A stretch of 64,000 nt of DNA from Corbicula japonica (lineage: Eukaryota; Mollusca; Bivalvia; Venerida; Cyrenidae), in NCBI GenBank assembly GCA_038501625.1, contig JAZAYU010000037.1, positions 3,782,001 through 3,846,000 of the forward strand, in the 5' to 3' direction. Numbering within the stretch: position 1 is the first letter of the stretch; each line of letters opens with the position of its first letter. Made by a program: the position numbers and the translations under genes. Shown one piece after another: positions 9,757-20,552 of this stretch. The notes below the pieces were generated by a model. That model had not been told where the DNA came from. It saw nothing but the letters and a program-made list of their open reading frames with translations, and did no database searches.

Positions 9757-10499
9757 CAATTTTAGTTCTTGTTCTATATTTTAAACAAAAGATGAGTATC
9801 CATAGCCCCTGATTTTATAATGTTAAATTTAGTATATATTTAGTAAGAAGGTCATTTTTATGAAGAATCTATATTTTTCGAAGCAAAACAAATTATATGA
9901 AGCTGCCAAAATGTCTGGATATTTACTCCCAGTAGATGTTTGCCAATACTTCATCTGACATTTCCAAGTTTATATAAGACTATCTAACACGATAAGTCAA
10001 TCATTTCCGCCGATAGAAACAAAGATTGTTTTCTCATTGATATATTAAAAAACATTGTATTACAGATATCGAACATTTCTTATCTATGTATCGTTACATT
10101 CACCAACTGAAGTCAGGGATTACATTCTAGGCTCTGTGATGATAGTTGATCTAGTTAAAACCTTAATAGTTTTAACTAGTGTTACAAAATAAGCGTTATA
10201 TGTTCGGGCTCCGTCTCGTTGTAATACAGTACATTGTGGACAACATTATGTTTTATCAATAAATTTTTATCAGATGTCTTCAAATCGTTTAGGTAAATAC
10301 CATTAAATAGATTTAACCAATTTATTTCGTGACATTGCCAAACCAAACCAATTACACAATTAAGTTCGGTTGACATTCTCCGTTGATTCCTTTCAAGTTT
10401 AAAACGCTCAAGTTTTCATACGAGTAGAAACGTCTATAGTGAAATTCTAATTTCAAATGCGCAAAGAGATCACCAGTTATAATAACTATTCTAAATCAA
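9757..10499. other. No gene or repeat recognised
   Basis: Stops frequent in all frames. The 64-codon minus frame at 10182-10376 has no splice or start support. Confidence 0.4.
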
Positions 10500-10625
10500 A
10501 CTACCGCGTGGGAAGTATTTATGCATTTCCATTATTGTCCATGAACAGGCTCAATCAAAGCTAGCCTGTAATATTTTTATATTTATCGTGGTCGGTGGCT
10601 TTCAAAGTTCCCTTTTCATCTATTC
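10500..10625 (-). repeat. R1 repeat, short form
   Basis: Minus-strand head of R1 (AATAGATGAAAAGGGAACTT, GGCTAGCTTTGATTGAGCC, GGACAATAATGG), ending near CGCGGTAG. Confidence 0.75.
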
Positions 10626-10682
10626 CAAACGTCAATTTGTTTTGATCTTATTTAAAATTTCCTATAAATTTCAAATAAATAC

Positions 10683-11048
10683 ATGGGAGGCTGTGTCTAC
10701 TCGATGTGGCCATTCCCGATATGCATATTTCTCTTTTTAAGTATTCTTCCTACCCTTTTATGTATGCTTGCTATTTGGCTTGAAATTGAATTTAGCTACA
10801 TCTTAATGTATGTTGGTCATGTTACTACTGCATTGTCGAGTTGGTGGGTGGTATTAAATTTTCTCCAAAGCTGCTTATACATGCCTGTTATTGAGCCCCT
10901 GGCGGGTGAGTGTGCAAATTGCGACCATAAAACGCGGTTTAAACTCGGAAGTTGCAAACACCAATTTTATGTCACCAGTCCAAGATGGTTCTTCGTCTTC
11001 TGTATTTGTTGTCGTTTGTGGATTTTATTGTATAGCTTAATCGTTTAA
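10683..11048 (+). CDS. 121-codon hydrophobic open frame, doubtful
   Basis: The frame starts at ATG 10683 inside a retroelement-tail fragment (10684-10740 matches GGGAGGCTGTGT..GATATGCATATTTC), so the first 20 residues are repeat-derived. Beyond it come hydrophobic runs (ILPTLLCMLAIWL, SYILMYVGHVTTALSSWWVV), then CANCDHKTRF. A clean acceptor TTTCTCTTTTTAAG ends at 10740, and a donor GGCG|GTGAGT lies at 10905, so a real exon 10741-10905 is conceivable. Unusually long for this sequence, but composition bias alone could explain it. No family recognised. Confidence 0.22.
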   Translation: MGGCVYSMWPFPICIFLFLSILPTLLCMLAIWLEIEFSYILMYVGHVTTALSSWWVVLNFLQSCLYMPVIEPLAGECANCDHKTRFKLGSCKHQFYVTSPRWFFVFCICCRLWILLYSLIV

Positions 11049-11644
11049 CGCACGTTTTCTCTTTCTATTTCCTAAATTTTTGTTTTTATAATTATCAATA
11101 GTTCTATCTTGAAAGTTATTTTAAAGTTATATTAAAATCTTCTGCGCAACTCAAGAAAACTGGAAGCCTAGCAACTGTTTATTAAGTCTGTATAAAACCG
11201 ACACGTAGATCACCGTGGTTGAAACTGGCTTATACACCATTTTCTTCTAAATCTTTGGAATTCGGGATACAAACCTGTAAATTGAGGTGCAGCGGAATAG
11301 GCAATCCACACTGAGATTGTCTAAGAATGTGTTGGTATTACTAGATTTGTCTTATATCATTCTTTGTATTCTGGTCTTTTAAGGTCTGTTTGTCATCGCT
11401 TTGCTACTTTTGTGCCTGACAAACAACGACTAATGTAAAGGTTTCAATTCAAACTATCCACACCACTCTGGAAGGCGTAAAGAACAAAAACGAATACAGT
11501 TAGCTATTACTGATGTTCTAGGCAAATCCTTGCTAGGAATAATGAAAAAAGAGTAAAATGTCTACATAAGGAACTTCCACACCACACTTTGAACACCCAG
11601 CCTCCATCACACAGTCCTACTAGTAGTTCAACACCAGCAGCGTT
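11049..11644. other. No gene or repeat recognised
   Basis: No open frame or repeat supported. Confidence 0.35.
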
Positions 11645-11725
11645 CAATTTGTTTGCACCATTTGGGGCCATAAAAAGTCTTCAAGTACATTTAATCAGTG
11701 CTGTTTATTAATAACGACAAAATCT
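11645..11725 (-). repeat. Diverged copy of the 75-bp GGGAGAC module
   Basis: Minus strand AACAGCACTGATTAAATGTA, GAAGACTTTTTATGG, GGTGCAAACAAA matches the module next to R1 at 13032-13110 and 37979-38055. No R1 head adjoins it here. Confidence 0.45.
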
Positions 11726-11986
11726 TAAAAATTCCGTGGTCTGTGACATCCAATGTTTCCTTTTAATCCACTTTTAAATTTAAAGTAAAACGTGATTTTT
11801 TAATCTAAATATATGTAACACCGGTTATTCTGCAGAACGCTTTATTTTCTCTGTAAAGTCTACTTCATTTAAGGCATAACCAAATATCCCCTTTCATTCT
11901 TTTTTTTTGGTGATAAGTTATTGGACACACGTAGACATTTATTTTGCTATTTCCAACATTTCCAAATACGATTCTAATTTTGACAG

Positions 11987-12104
11987 AAATCAATCGCGTC
12001 TTTCCCACGAGAACATATCTTCAGCTCTGTTTCCTAACACAACGATTTATATTGACATCGATCAAGTTTCTTCTTTACAAACATGTTGTGTTAATAGTGT
12101 CTGA
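11987..12104 (+). CDS. Candidate terminal exon, unknown
   Basis: Acceptor ATTCTAATTTTGACAG ends at 11986; 38 codons follow to TGA at 12102 (NQSRLSHENISSALF, PNTTIYIDIDQVSS, LQTCCVNSV), with N-glycosylation-type sites. The frame is also open upstream to about 11907. No partner exon identified. Confidence 0.25.
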
Positions 12105-12779
12105 CCAACTGTATTGTTAAGTGAATTATCTTGCCACACACTGGAGTGTAAATGAGTTTATTACGTAGGTACGTTTGAAAAAGAGTTGCTTGATTTTTCT
12201 GGTGTGTGTGGTTTGTTAAAGCTAAAGGTATCTCCTAAGATTGAGGTAATTACAGGTACTTTCCTATGACAGTCAGTCAGCGCTACAACCCCGTTAACAC
12301 AAGCCGTCAATAAAAAGACACGTTATCTTCAATGTACAGTTCTTTGTTTATGAATAAATGTTAACCCATGAATATTTGTTTTCGTAAATATTCCTAAGTG
12401 CTTAACAGTGAATCATGTATACTGTAGTGAAAATGTCATGCATAACATTATGTTTGATTTGGGTAACACCTTATGTACGATTTTAAAAATGTTACAAGTG
12501 TCTACTTTTGTTAATATTTTTGATTGTATTTTGTTATTGTGCAGAATTAGAATATTCCAAAAATACAATTTTCAAATTCATCAAATATTTAAAGATGATT
12601 AATGTCATTAGGGTCTTGGATTAATAAAGCTTCATATTGACACTACCTGATGTGACTGTAACACGTCAATCGTATTTTTGATATCTTCAAGGATATATTT
12701 CCCGCCTTTGGAATTGTCTGTGAAAAGCATGATTTATATTCTCAGATCCACAAAACTCTATTATGTTTAGTTTTAACGA
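12105..12779. other. No gene recognised
   Basis: A good acceptor (TTTTGTTATTGTGCAG ending at about 12543) precedes 19 codons to a stop at 12602, too short to call. Confidence 0.3.
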
Positions 12780-13115
12780 ATGTTTTCTCGTTTAGAGCAA
12801 ACCCATTATTTTATATGGCGGCAATACGCTTTAGAACATGGAATGGTATAAATCTGAAAATACCATATTGAAGGTTCCATGTTCACCGCCATATGCACTC
12901 CATCGTTTGTTATGGATCGAAATTGTACTGCTTATTTGTGTAAATAGTGCGTTGCGCTTAACCCGGGGCTAAAAGGCCTGGGCAGTAACATGCATTCCCA
13001 TTACTACCCATGAACTGGCTCTTTTTCATCTATTTCAATATCACAGTAGAGTTGTTTGTGCCGTGTGGCGGTTGTAAAAAGTCTCCCATACATTGAATCA
13101 GTGTTGTTATCAGGT
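12780..13115 (-). repeat. R1 repeat with adjoining 75-bp module
   Basis: On the minus strand the module (CTGATAACAACACTGATTCA, GGGAGACTTTTTAC, CCGCCACACGGCACAAA) runs straight into the R1 head GAAATAGATGAAAAAG. R1 then continues with hairpins 2 and 3 to the CTCTAAACGAGAAAAC block. Confidence 0.8.
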
Positions 13116-13194
13116 ATCTCTTTTGATAGTCGTTGAGCACGACACTTATGCTAGATATGTTAACAGTACCTCTAAAATTAATTTTGTTTTATTA

Positions 13195-13390
13195 ATCTGG
13201 CCAGTTTCAATATCCAAGCAAATATAGATTTTGATATTGTTGAGTTACCCTCAACCGCGGGCTGGGCGGCGTGCGCAGTAATATGAATTTCCATTACTGC
13301 CCATGAACAAACTCAATCTAACCGACCCTTCGGTATTTTCATATTTGTCGTATTTGGTGGCTTTTATCTTTTAATCTATTTATTTATTCT
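13195..13390 (-). repeat. R1 repeat, internally deleted
   Basis: Minus strand holds the head (AAAGCCACC..ACGACAAATATGAAAATA, GTTCATGGGCAGTAATGG) joined to the 3' part (ATTTGCTTGGATATTGAAAC, TGGCCAGATTAAT), the middle being absent. Confidence 0.7.
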
Positions 13391-13728
13391 TAAAATATTC
13401 TACAATTTATATCTTTATTGGTTTTGAATCATTTCATGAAGGAATCATTGCAATTAAATGTAAGACCAAAGCTGAAGAATGTCCAAAGCCTCTATTCCCT
13501 TTTTATATATATTCAGTTTTCATATCTCTCAGAGCATTTTGAAAAAAAACCAACATCTGAGTATATATTCCACGTATGCATACTGTGTTTCGAGATTGTC
13601 AGACGTCTTTCGAAATCACACTTGTTTCCTGTGGTCCTTTCCTGCCTGCTAAACTATTTTGTATAGTACATCAAGACGAAAGACAACTGTGGTATTTTAT
13701 CATGTTTTCTTAAAGTTCTGTCTTGTTT

Positions 13729-13932
13729 TTATATCATCATCAAACGATCTATTATATGTTCACCAAATTGGGGAGCAGATCTATTTATTAATATACTATC
13801 TCTAGAAGGCATAAACCATCCCACGTTCGGCCCCAAAACAATAGCATATTCTTCAAGTTTGATGAACGCACCAATCCGAGTTTTACTAGAATTGCTTTGT
13901 AAGTTAGGTTGTGCAAGCTTAAGACATAACAT
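13729..13932 (-). pseudogene. Protein-like open frame, probable gene or transposon remnant
   Basis: A 67-codon minus-strand frame: KLAQPNLQSNSSKTRIGAF, EEYAIVLGPNVGWFMPSRD, NRSAPQFGEHIIDRLMM. After the TAA the same frame continues protein-like with only isolated stops (KQDRTLRKHDKIPQLSF) to about 13500, suggesting a decayed longer coding region. I could not place the GPNVGWFMPS / APQFGEHIIDRLM signature in a family. Confidence 0.3.
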
Positions 13933-14133
13933 TAACGGTTTTCAAAACCGTATCACTATTTTTTTATTTTTGATCTGTTAACATGTAAGTTGAGTATCAT
14001 TGTAAAGAAAGAGATAGAAGAATACTGTGTTTCAAGCTCAGGCGTTATGTAATAACTAGGATTAGTAATTGTATTTCGCGTCCTTTACACGATATGTTAG
14101 TGTTTTGTTTTGTTTTTGTTTTTTTTACTTTTA

Positions 14134-14332
14134 GAGGTCTTTGTTAATCCGCCTACTGAATCTCGTTTTACAAAGTGAGAAATTTAACCAAATATCGAAC
14201 CCGACAGATAGTGTGAAATCACACATCAGCAAGCCAACGGCCGCAAGAAGAGTAATCGATCGCGTGCCGATGAGGGGTTTTTGTCAGGCTCTCAATCTAG
14301 GGATTTATTGCTACAAATATAGTTATTTTTAA
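14134..14332 (+). CDS. Candidate exon after a strong acceptor, unknown
   Basis: A long pyrimidine tract (TTTTTGTTTTTTTTACTTTTAG) ends just before 14134. One frame is open for 65 codons (SLLIRLLNLVLQSEKF, KPTAARRVIDRVPMRGFCQ) to TAA at 14330. An alternative reads VFVNPPTESRFTK and could end at a GTGAGA donor at about 14176. The T-rich tract may be repeat-derived. Confidence 0.27.
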
Positions 14333-14599
14333 CTAAAACATGTTCAATCTAATAACGATAAGCCGTTCATTTTTTTATATTACTGACTTGTTTTGCATGA
14401 TAAAATAGATAAGGTTTAATAATCTGAGAGTAGCGTTTTTAATGTGTCGTGTTTAAAGGATTTAATAGATAAAAACAACCAGATGCCTACATAAAAATAA
14501 TAAAGACTGAAAGCAAGTGCACAATAGAGAAGCCAGATCTTTTTTACATTGTATCGTAAGTGAATTAAACATCAGTCACAAACGACAGGAACAATTGAA
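14333..14599. other. No gene or repeat recognised
   Basis: No open frame or repeat supported. Confidence 0.3.
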
Positions 14600-15190
14600 A
14601 TAGATGAAAAGGGAACTTTGAAGACCCTCGATCAAGACAAATTTGAAAATATTGCAGGCTCGGTTTGATTGAGCCTGTTCATGGGCAGTAATGGAAATGC
14701 TTTTTACTGCCCACGCCGCCTAGCTCCGGGTTGAGCGCAACTCAATATTTACACCAATAAACAGTGCAATTTTGATCCATCCCAAACGATGGTATACATA
14801 TGGCGGTGAACATGGAACCTTCAATGCGGTATTTTCAGATTAATACCATTCCATGTTCAGCGGCGTATGGTCCCCAGATAAAAGAATGGGTTTTCCCTAA
14901 ACGAGAAAACAATGGGCTGAACTAAACAGAACAGAATTTTGAGAGGGGATCTTAGAATATAAATCCTGCATATCACAGACAACACCAAAAGCAAAATTTA
15001 AAAAGCAGGAAGTATATCCCTGATGGTGATTGAACAATATCCAAATTTATATTGGCTGGGATATTGAATCCACCCGATTTAAACTGGCCGAAATATTAAA
15101 AACAAAAAATAAATTTAGAAGTACTATTAACATAGTGCATAAATATCGTGCTCGACGACCTTCAAAGGACGTAATTGATAACAGTTCGTT
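14600..15190 (+). repeat. R1 repeat, long form
   Basis: All three hairpins are present; the copy extends through GGCTGGGATATTGAA and TAAACTGGCCGAAATA into ATAAATATCGTGCTCGACGA. The 124-codon frame 15030-15404 starts in it and is judged fortuitous. Confidence 0.85.
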
Positions 15191-15589
15191 TGGCAAGATG
15201 TATACATACTCCACGTTAGAAATGGCAAATTCCTGCCAAATTGTCACCAAGTTACAATATATAGCTCTTCTATTTAAGTCTAATAAGATTTCCCACTACC
15301 ATAGAACGGAATTGTTTGTGTCAGTAATGATCAATGTTCATTATAATTGTGAAATTGTGCACGTTCTTTATGAAGTTCATATGCACTACAGTCATATTAT
15401 ATGAACATCAGATTAACAAAGCTAATTAAATATTTAAAAATTGTTAGTGCAGCGAGATTTGCTATTGTCTATTGTATTGTCGACAATCTTACAGATTTTA
15501 AAAGCAATAGCATTTTATCTTCTAAAGTGAAAACATATTCGAACGCAAATACCATGCAGTCGTACGTTGCATCCACAAAAGTGAAATAT

Positions 15590-15830
15590 GCATATCAAGA
15601 ATCGCCTCACTCAGAATACACAGCCTCCCCAAGAAAAGAAAAGAGAGTATGAGTTTATAAGAATATCAATTTCAAATAAGACACCACAAAAATGATCAAA
15701 AACTAAACCTTTTAACCAAGGGGTTACCGCCTTGAAACGCTCAGTGGTAAAATAATTTGCTATTGGTGGTTCGAACCAGGCCCTTGTGTGCACACTTGCC
15801 CCATCAGGTTCTCATATTAATAAACAAGTA
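15590..15830 (-). repeat. Retroelement 3' tail, nearly complete
   Basis: Minus strand reads GAGAACCTGATGGGGCAAG, GGCCTGGTTCGAACC, GGCGGTAACCCCTTGG, GTGGTGTCTTATTTG, GGGGAGGCTGTGTATTC and ends GATATGCATATTTCAC. Confidence 0.8.
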
Positions 15831-17309
15831 CAAGTTCTCTATATGATATAATCACAACCCATCCACTCGACTATATTGTAAAAATCAAAATCACACAAAC
15901 ATATAGAACATAAGAGCCTAATAGAAGTGTCAAGCAATAGGTCGGATACACAATGTCCTAACCGAGGCCAAAGCCCCTGGAGTCAAATAAGCAAGATCAC
16001 GATGACAGGGAAAAAATACTTCAATTTCGTCAACTCGTAGGTTTCATTGCCTTTTAACAGAATATCCGGATCTAATTTATTCATTTGAATGAAATAGATT
16101 ATCTTATTAAGAGCTTTTTATACCTAATTCTTAATTGTTAAGAAGAAAATAAAAGCCACTCTAGGACATATTGTGAGCCTTAAAAAAACACAGCCTCCTT
16201 CGGATTTTCTTCGAGATTGTTGTATGGAATTATAGAAATATGTAAGATCTAGGCACCATAAAGCATACTTCTAATCACAATATTGCTCAAACAGATGAAA
16301 TTAACTACTGTATCTTTGGATTGATCAGATTACCTAACTAACGAACGCTTTTGAATAAATGATTTACTATTATTTTACCACATTACACAAGGTTGATAAA
16401 TTGACTAGTAAAATCTTATCGCTGGGATACGGAACAACATAAAAACATGTACAAAGTGTGTATATACTGCCTACGTTATCTGATTACCATAAAGAAGTTT
16501 AGTTGACCAATTTTAATCATTTTTATATTATTTTGTTTTTCGAATTTACTTCCTTGACCAATAAAATTGTATTATTTAAGTTCTGTAAATGGCTTTTATA
16601 CACCAGAAATTTTTGCAAAGAGGTCAATATTCCCCCTTTCCTCAAAAATAGACGGTTATACTCGCACTACAGAAAACGGTCCCGAATTTGGTACATTATA
16701 CTGCGTACAAATTTAGTCAATCAACAGTTCGGGATAATTGTGACACTCTCCCTTTCATTTGTTAGTTCAGGTCCAAACCACAATCAAGCTCCACATTTTT
16801 CAAACTCTGTGACAAAATGGTGTGTGCTTTCACAAACGTTTTTTTTCACTTGACATTGTCACTAGCTTTATGTTTACTGACTAAGTTTTTAAAGCAACCC
16901 TGACTAGCAAATTGGTTGGTAATAATTTAATCACCAGGGCATCTTGTTTGTTTATTTGAGATTCTGAACGTGCAGGGGAGGAGTGTGGTGGGTCCTTAAA
17001 ATAGAGATTTACTGGATAAAACTAGCTGCACATTCAAGTACACTCTCGTGTTCTATTCAAAGAAATGCTAATTACCTCGCGTGAATCACGCAGTAGCCAT
17101 TCAGCGGCTACGAAAATTGTTATTTCGTCAAAATAATTCCTACTTTCACTTTCTACTTTCACTTTGAACCAGGAAGTAAGATTTCCTTGAATTTCTTGAA
17201 ACCCCTAACATGATTTTGATGATTCGGCACTAAACATTGTAGACCAGCATATACTTATTTCAGGTATGAGTTGCTTTGGTATATTGTTCATGAATTTCAG
17301 AGTTCTCAT
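15831..17309. other. Mostly unassigned; one short tail fragment
   Basis: A piece of the retroelement tail lies at 16178-16200. The 116-codon frame 16503-16853 (non-ATG start, hydrophobic) has no supporting splice signals. Confidence 0.35.
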
Positions 17310-17530
17310 GCAAACGGTTTTTCTTTTGTTTTAGTATGTGCTTGGTAATTAGAAAATGAATTAGACTAAATTGAGCTTGCAAACATTTACAACATCCATA
17401 GCTAAATACATTTCTTTACTAAAATCTAGGTGGCAATAAGTATTTCCCCCAAAATTCATTTTTGAAATTTTAGCTAGTTTTCGCCATTTGCAATGTTTGC
17501 GACCTCTTAACAAACAGATGGGTCTCATAA
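17310..17530. repeat. Interspersed repeat B
   Basis: ACTAAAATCTAG, AAAATTCATTTTTGAAATTT, TAGCTAG and GCAATGTTTGCGACC match 49870-50100; a shorter piece is at 8085-8180. Confidence 0.6.
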
Positions 17531-17584
17531 AACATTCCTATTGTATGGTAAGTTCACTTCACTTGCACATGGAAAGCGTGTATA

Positions 17585-17890
17585 ATTATAGATAGAAAAG
17601 GAAATTTGAAAGCCATCAAACACGACAAATATGAAAATATTATAGGCTCGGTTTGATTTAGCCTGTTTAGGCAGTATTGGAAATACATATTACAGCCCAC
17701 GCGGCCTAGCCCCGGGTTGAGCGCAACGATATGTTTACACCAATAAACAGTACAATTTTGATCCAATCCAAACGATGGTATGCATATGGTGATGAACATT
17801 GGAACCTTTAATGCGGTATTTTCAGATTAATACTACTCCATGTTCAGCGGCGTATGGTCTTCAGATAGAAAAATGAGTATAAATCGAGTT
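17585..17890 (+). repeat. R1 repeat, 3' truncated
   Basis: Head to just past hairpin 3 (CCATGTTCAGCGGCGTATGG); hairpin 2 is shortened. Confidence 0.8.
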
Positions 17891-18499
17891 GGCTATATCG
17901 TTCCCTTTAAAAACCTCGAAATTTGCTCCAATTTCTATTGCATTTTATATCTCTACTTGTTTAGCTAATGGACATTGAATTGAAAAACAAAACACAACCA
18001 AGATAATGTAACCAGTTACTGCCTTGTGTACAGGTCTGTATATAGATTTTAACATATTAACATGAGCTATGATTGAAATAACTTTCTTCACCATTTTGTA
18101 GATTATTCCAAATATAAATAAATACAAAAGTACAGACATTTGCGTTATGAATAAACCTCGTATTCGCCTTTATGTTGTGTTGGAATCGTTTGCCTTACGT
18201 CTAGTATCATTATTTTAAATGGGGCGGCTGGCTGAGTGTATTGACCTAAATAAGTCTAAAAAGAGATTGGCGCGATGGTTAACTGTGCGTGGTACTAAAT
18301 GATTTATTGTTTGCTTCACAACCTCCTGAGACAATTAGATTTTGCAGAAGAAAATGCAATAAAACTAATATAATGAAGCGTATTTATATAAATCGAAATC
18401 CTAAAATAGGTGTCTCCTACCTTTTTCACAAAAATGTATAAAGTTGTCCTAAACTGTCCTTAACTGTTATCAAAAAAAGGGCAAAAACTGCATTTTTGA
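17891..18499. other. No gene or repeat recognised
   Basis: The 64-codon minus frame 17945-18139 is hydrophobic and unsupported. Confidence 0.3.
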
Positions 18500-18565
18500 A
18501 TTGTCAGGAATGCCACATCCAGAAGACACAGCCTCTCCATACAGCCAATAAGTAGATAGGCAGAG
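18500..18565 (-). repeat. Retroelement tail fragment
   Basis: Minus strand GGAGAGGCTGTGTCTTC then TGTGGCATTCCTGA. Confidence 0.6.
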
Positions 18566-19207
18566 ATCTTTTCAAAATAATTGGAAAGACGTGCTACGAG
18601 AATGAGTAACATTCTCAGTTAAACATACCAGTTTAAGATCAAAATAACTTTTCATCCCTTCAAAGATTCGGATTGATTACATCTCAGTCAACTGCGGGTA
18701 TCAGTTATCCTTAATATAATATAACGAAACCTTACAAAATAATGGTTACCTTCGAAATATTGCAGTTTAACAATACCAGTTAGTATATGCAGTTACTGTA
18801 GATACACATAATTTTGTGTTTTGTGTTTTTAACAAAGTGCACTGTTTTTGTTGTTTTGTTGTTGTTGTTTTTTGCAAATTGCGAGTTTCAGAAAACAATA
18901 TTTAAATGTGTTATATCTGTAGGAATATCTCGTTTAGCTTGGTGTTTTTGTAAAGACGAGTGGATCATCGTAACTAACAGAAAAACGTAAAATAAAGTTC
19001 AGAGGAACCACACTATTTTTAAAATAATCTGACGACGAGTCATTAAAACGTTCTTTTATCAATAACCTTCTGAACCAATCAGATTGTCGCTTACAAAATC
19101 GCAAAAGTAAATGATGATCGCCGTAATTGCCGAGGCGTACCAAACGTTTTATTTACATACATTATATATACGTTTTATGTATATATAGTGTTTTAAACAT
19201 GGAAAGA

Positions 19208-19282
19208 GTTTACAATACACAGAGACACGGTTTGGCGGCCATATTGACCTACTTCCGATTGGCGAGTAAACAAACCGTGACC
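19208..19282 (+). repeat. One copy of a dispersed element shared with 21455-21545
   Basis: AATACACAGAGACACGGTTT at about 19214 and GGCGAGTAAACAAA about 45 bases later are matched on the minus strand at 21455-21545 by AATACACGGAGACACGGTTT and TGCGAGTAAACAAA. A short ATG frame (MERVYNTQRHGLAAI, 43 codons) lies in it, preceded by TATATA runs; coding is not claimed. Confidence 0.45.
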
Positions 19283-19711
19283 TCGCTAACTGCAATATAT
19301 TTACGCATTGAGCGGCAAAGGTTTAAATAGCCAAATTTCTTTAGTTTGTAATTGAAATAAAAAGTTGTAAACAAATTATAATAATACATCAACTAGATAG
19401 TTCTCTTTTCTTGAAATTTTCGTTATATTAACTCTAAATCCGGCTTATTATTTAATAATAAACCGATCAGCTGATTTATGTCAAATCAATTCTAAATGTA
19501 ATCAACACAGTATTTTGTATTCCTGACGATTTGTTTTTTTGGTTGCAAGCTGGTCCAAGTGTGATTTTTTATTTCAGTATTGCAGATAATCAAGGAAAAA
19601 CGAGCTTAGTTTTGTATTTTTGGTTGATATATAACCTAAAATGCTTCAAATACTGATTCAAGTACTAAGTTTTCGAATGGATTACCAATATAAAGGATTT
19701 CAACTGAACTG

Positions 19712-19917
19712 CTGTGGTATCATTTAATTTCGAGGGGAAAGAAATCGCGCAAAAGACATAAATGATATCTTTGTGCCGTTATAAAATTGTGCAATTATAT
19801 TATTCTAATAAGACTAAATATTCAAGGCTTTGATTTCGCTAGGGTTTGATTTCGCACTCTTGCCGAAGCGTGAAATATGTGAAAATTAAACCATCACGAA
19901 ATATAATGATACCACAG
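19712..19917. mobile_element. 206-bp MITE with CTGTGGTATCATT ends
   Basis: Ends CTGTGGTATCATTTAATTTC and GAAATATAATGATACCACAG are inverted repeats of about 21 bp with two mismatches. TA follows on the right; the left flank is unclear. No transposase. Confidence 0.7.
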
Positions 19918-19933
19918 TATGTATTAGTTCATG

Positions 19934-20120
19934 CAGGGGTTCCACTAGCTGCTGAATCTTAAGGGTCATTGTGTCCATTTTCAAGGGATTCACTCAATTT
20001 TAAGCCTAAAATACCCCTAATTAAAGGAAAAAAGATGACCATTCAGCTAAAATCCTGGGGATCAAAATAAAGCATTTTGGAAATTTAAAGGGTCATCTCC
20101 CAGGTCAAATGGATCCCCTG
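19934..20120. mobile_element. 187-bp MITE, hAT-like ends
   Basis: CAGGGGTTCCACTAG at the left and GGATCCCCTG at the right give inverted CAGGGG.TCCA ends. CAGGG ends are usual in hAT elements. A clean 8-bp target duplication is not seen. Confidence 0.5.
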
Positions 20121-20499
20121 TCATGAAGAAGTAATCATCTTATTAGATACATCTTTTTTATTTGTTGATTTCTTATTCAAAGTAAAATTAATTAGTTAGT
20201 AGAGTACAGACTTCATGCTGAACTGGTATTATTCTGAACAACATAAATTCTAGTAGCTCTGGTGTAAAAATTACTTTGGATGCTGTCACTTTATCTACTA
20301 AAGTTCTGGTGTCTTCTAATTTAAAGTATACATTCTAGGAAGATTTTCAATTTCATGTGACCAGCCTGGGATTCATGCCAAATTGATTTATGAAAGTGGA
20401 TCTTAAGAATTATAAATAAAAATATATTAAGCATACAAACATGATTGTTGGGCTATAATTCTTCTCATCAAATCTAGAGTATTAATGTAACACACTAGG

Positions 20500-20552
20500 T
20501 GTATGGGGTAAAGGCAAATAAATATAAAGTTCTGGTTCTGGTTTTCACGTTT
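20500..20552 (+). other. Possible retroposon 3' end
   Basis: GCAAATAAATATAAAG is followed by a short TTCTGG repeat, a poly(A)-signal-plus-microsatellite arrangement often found at retroposon ends. No body recognised upstream. Confidence 0.25.

Noticed and set aside
15030..15404. 124-codon plus frame
   Set aside because: Its first half is the 3' part of R1, also present at 4565 and 37455 where the frame is not maintained.
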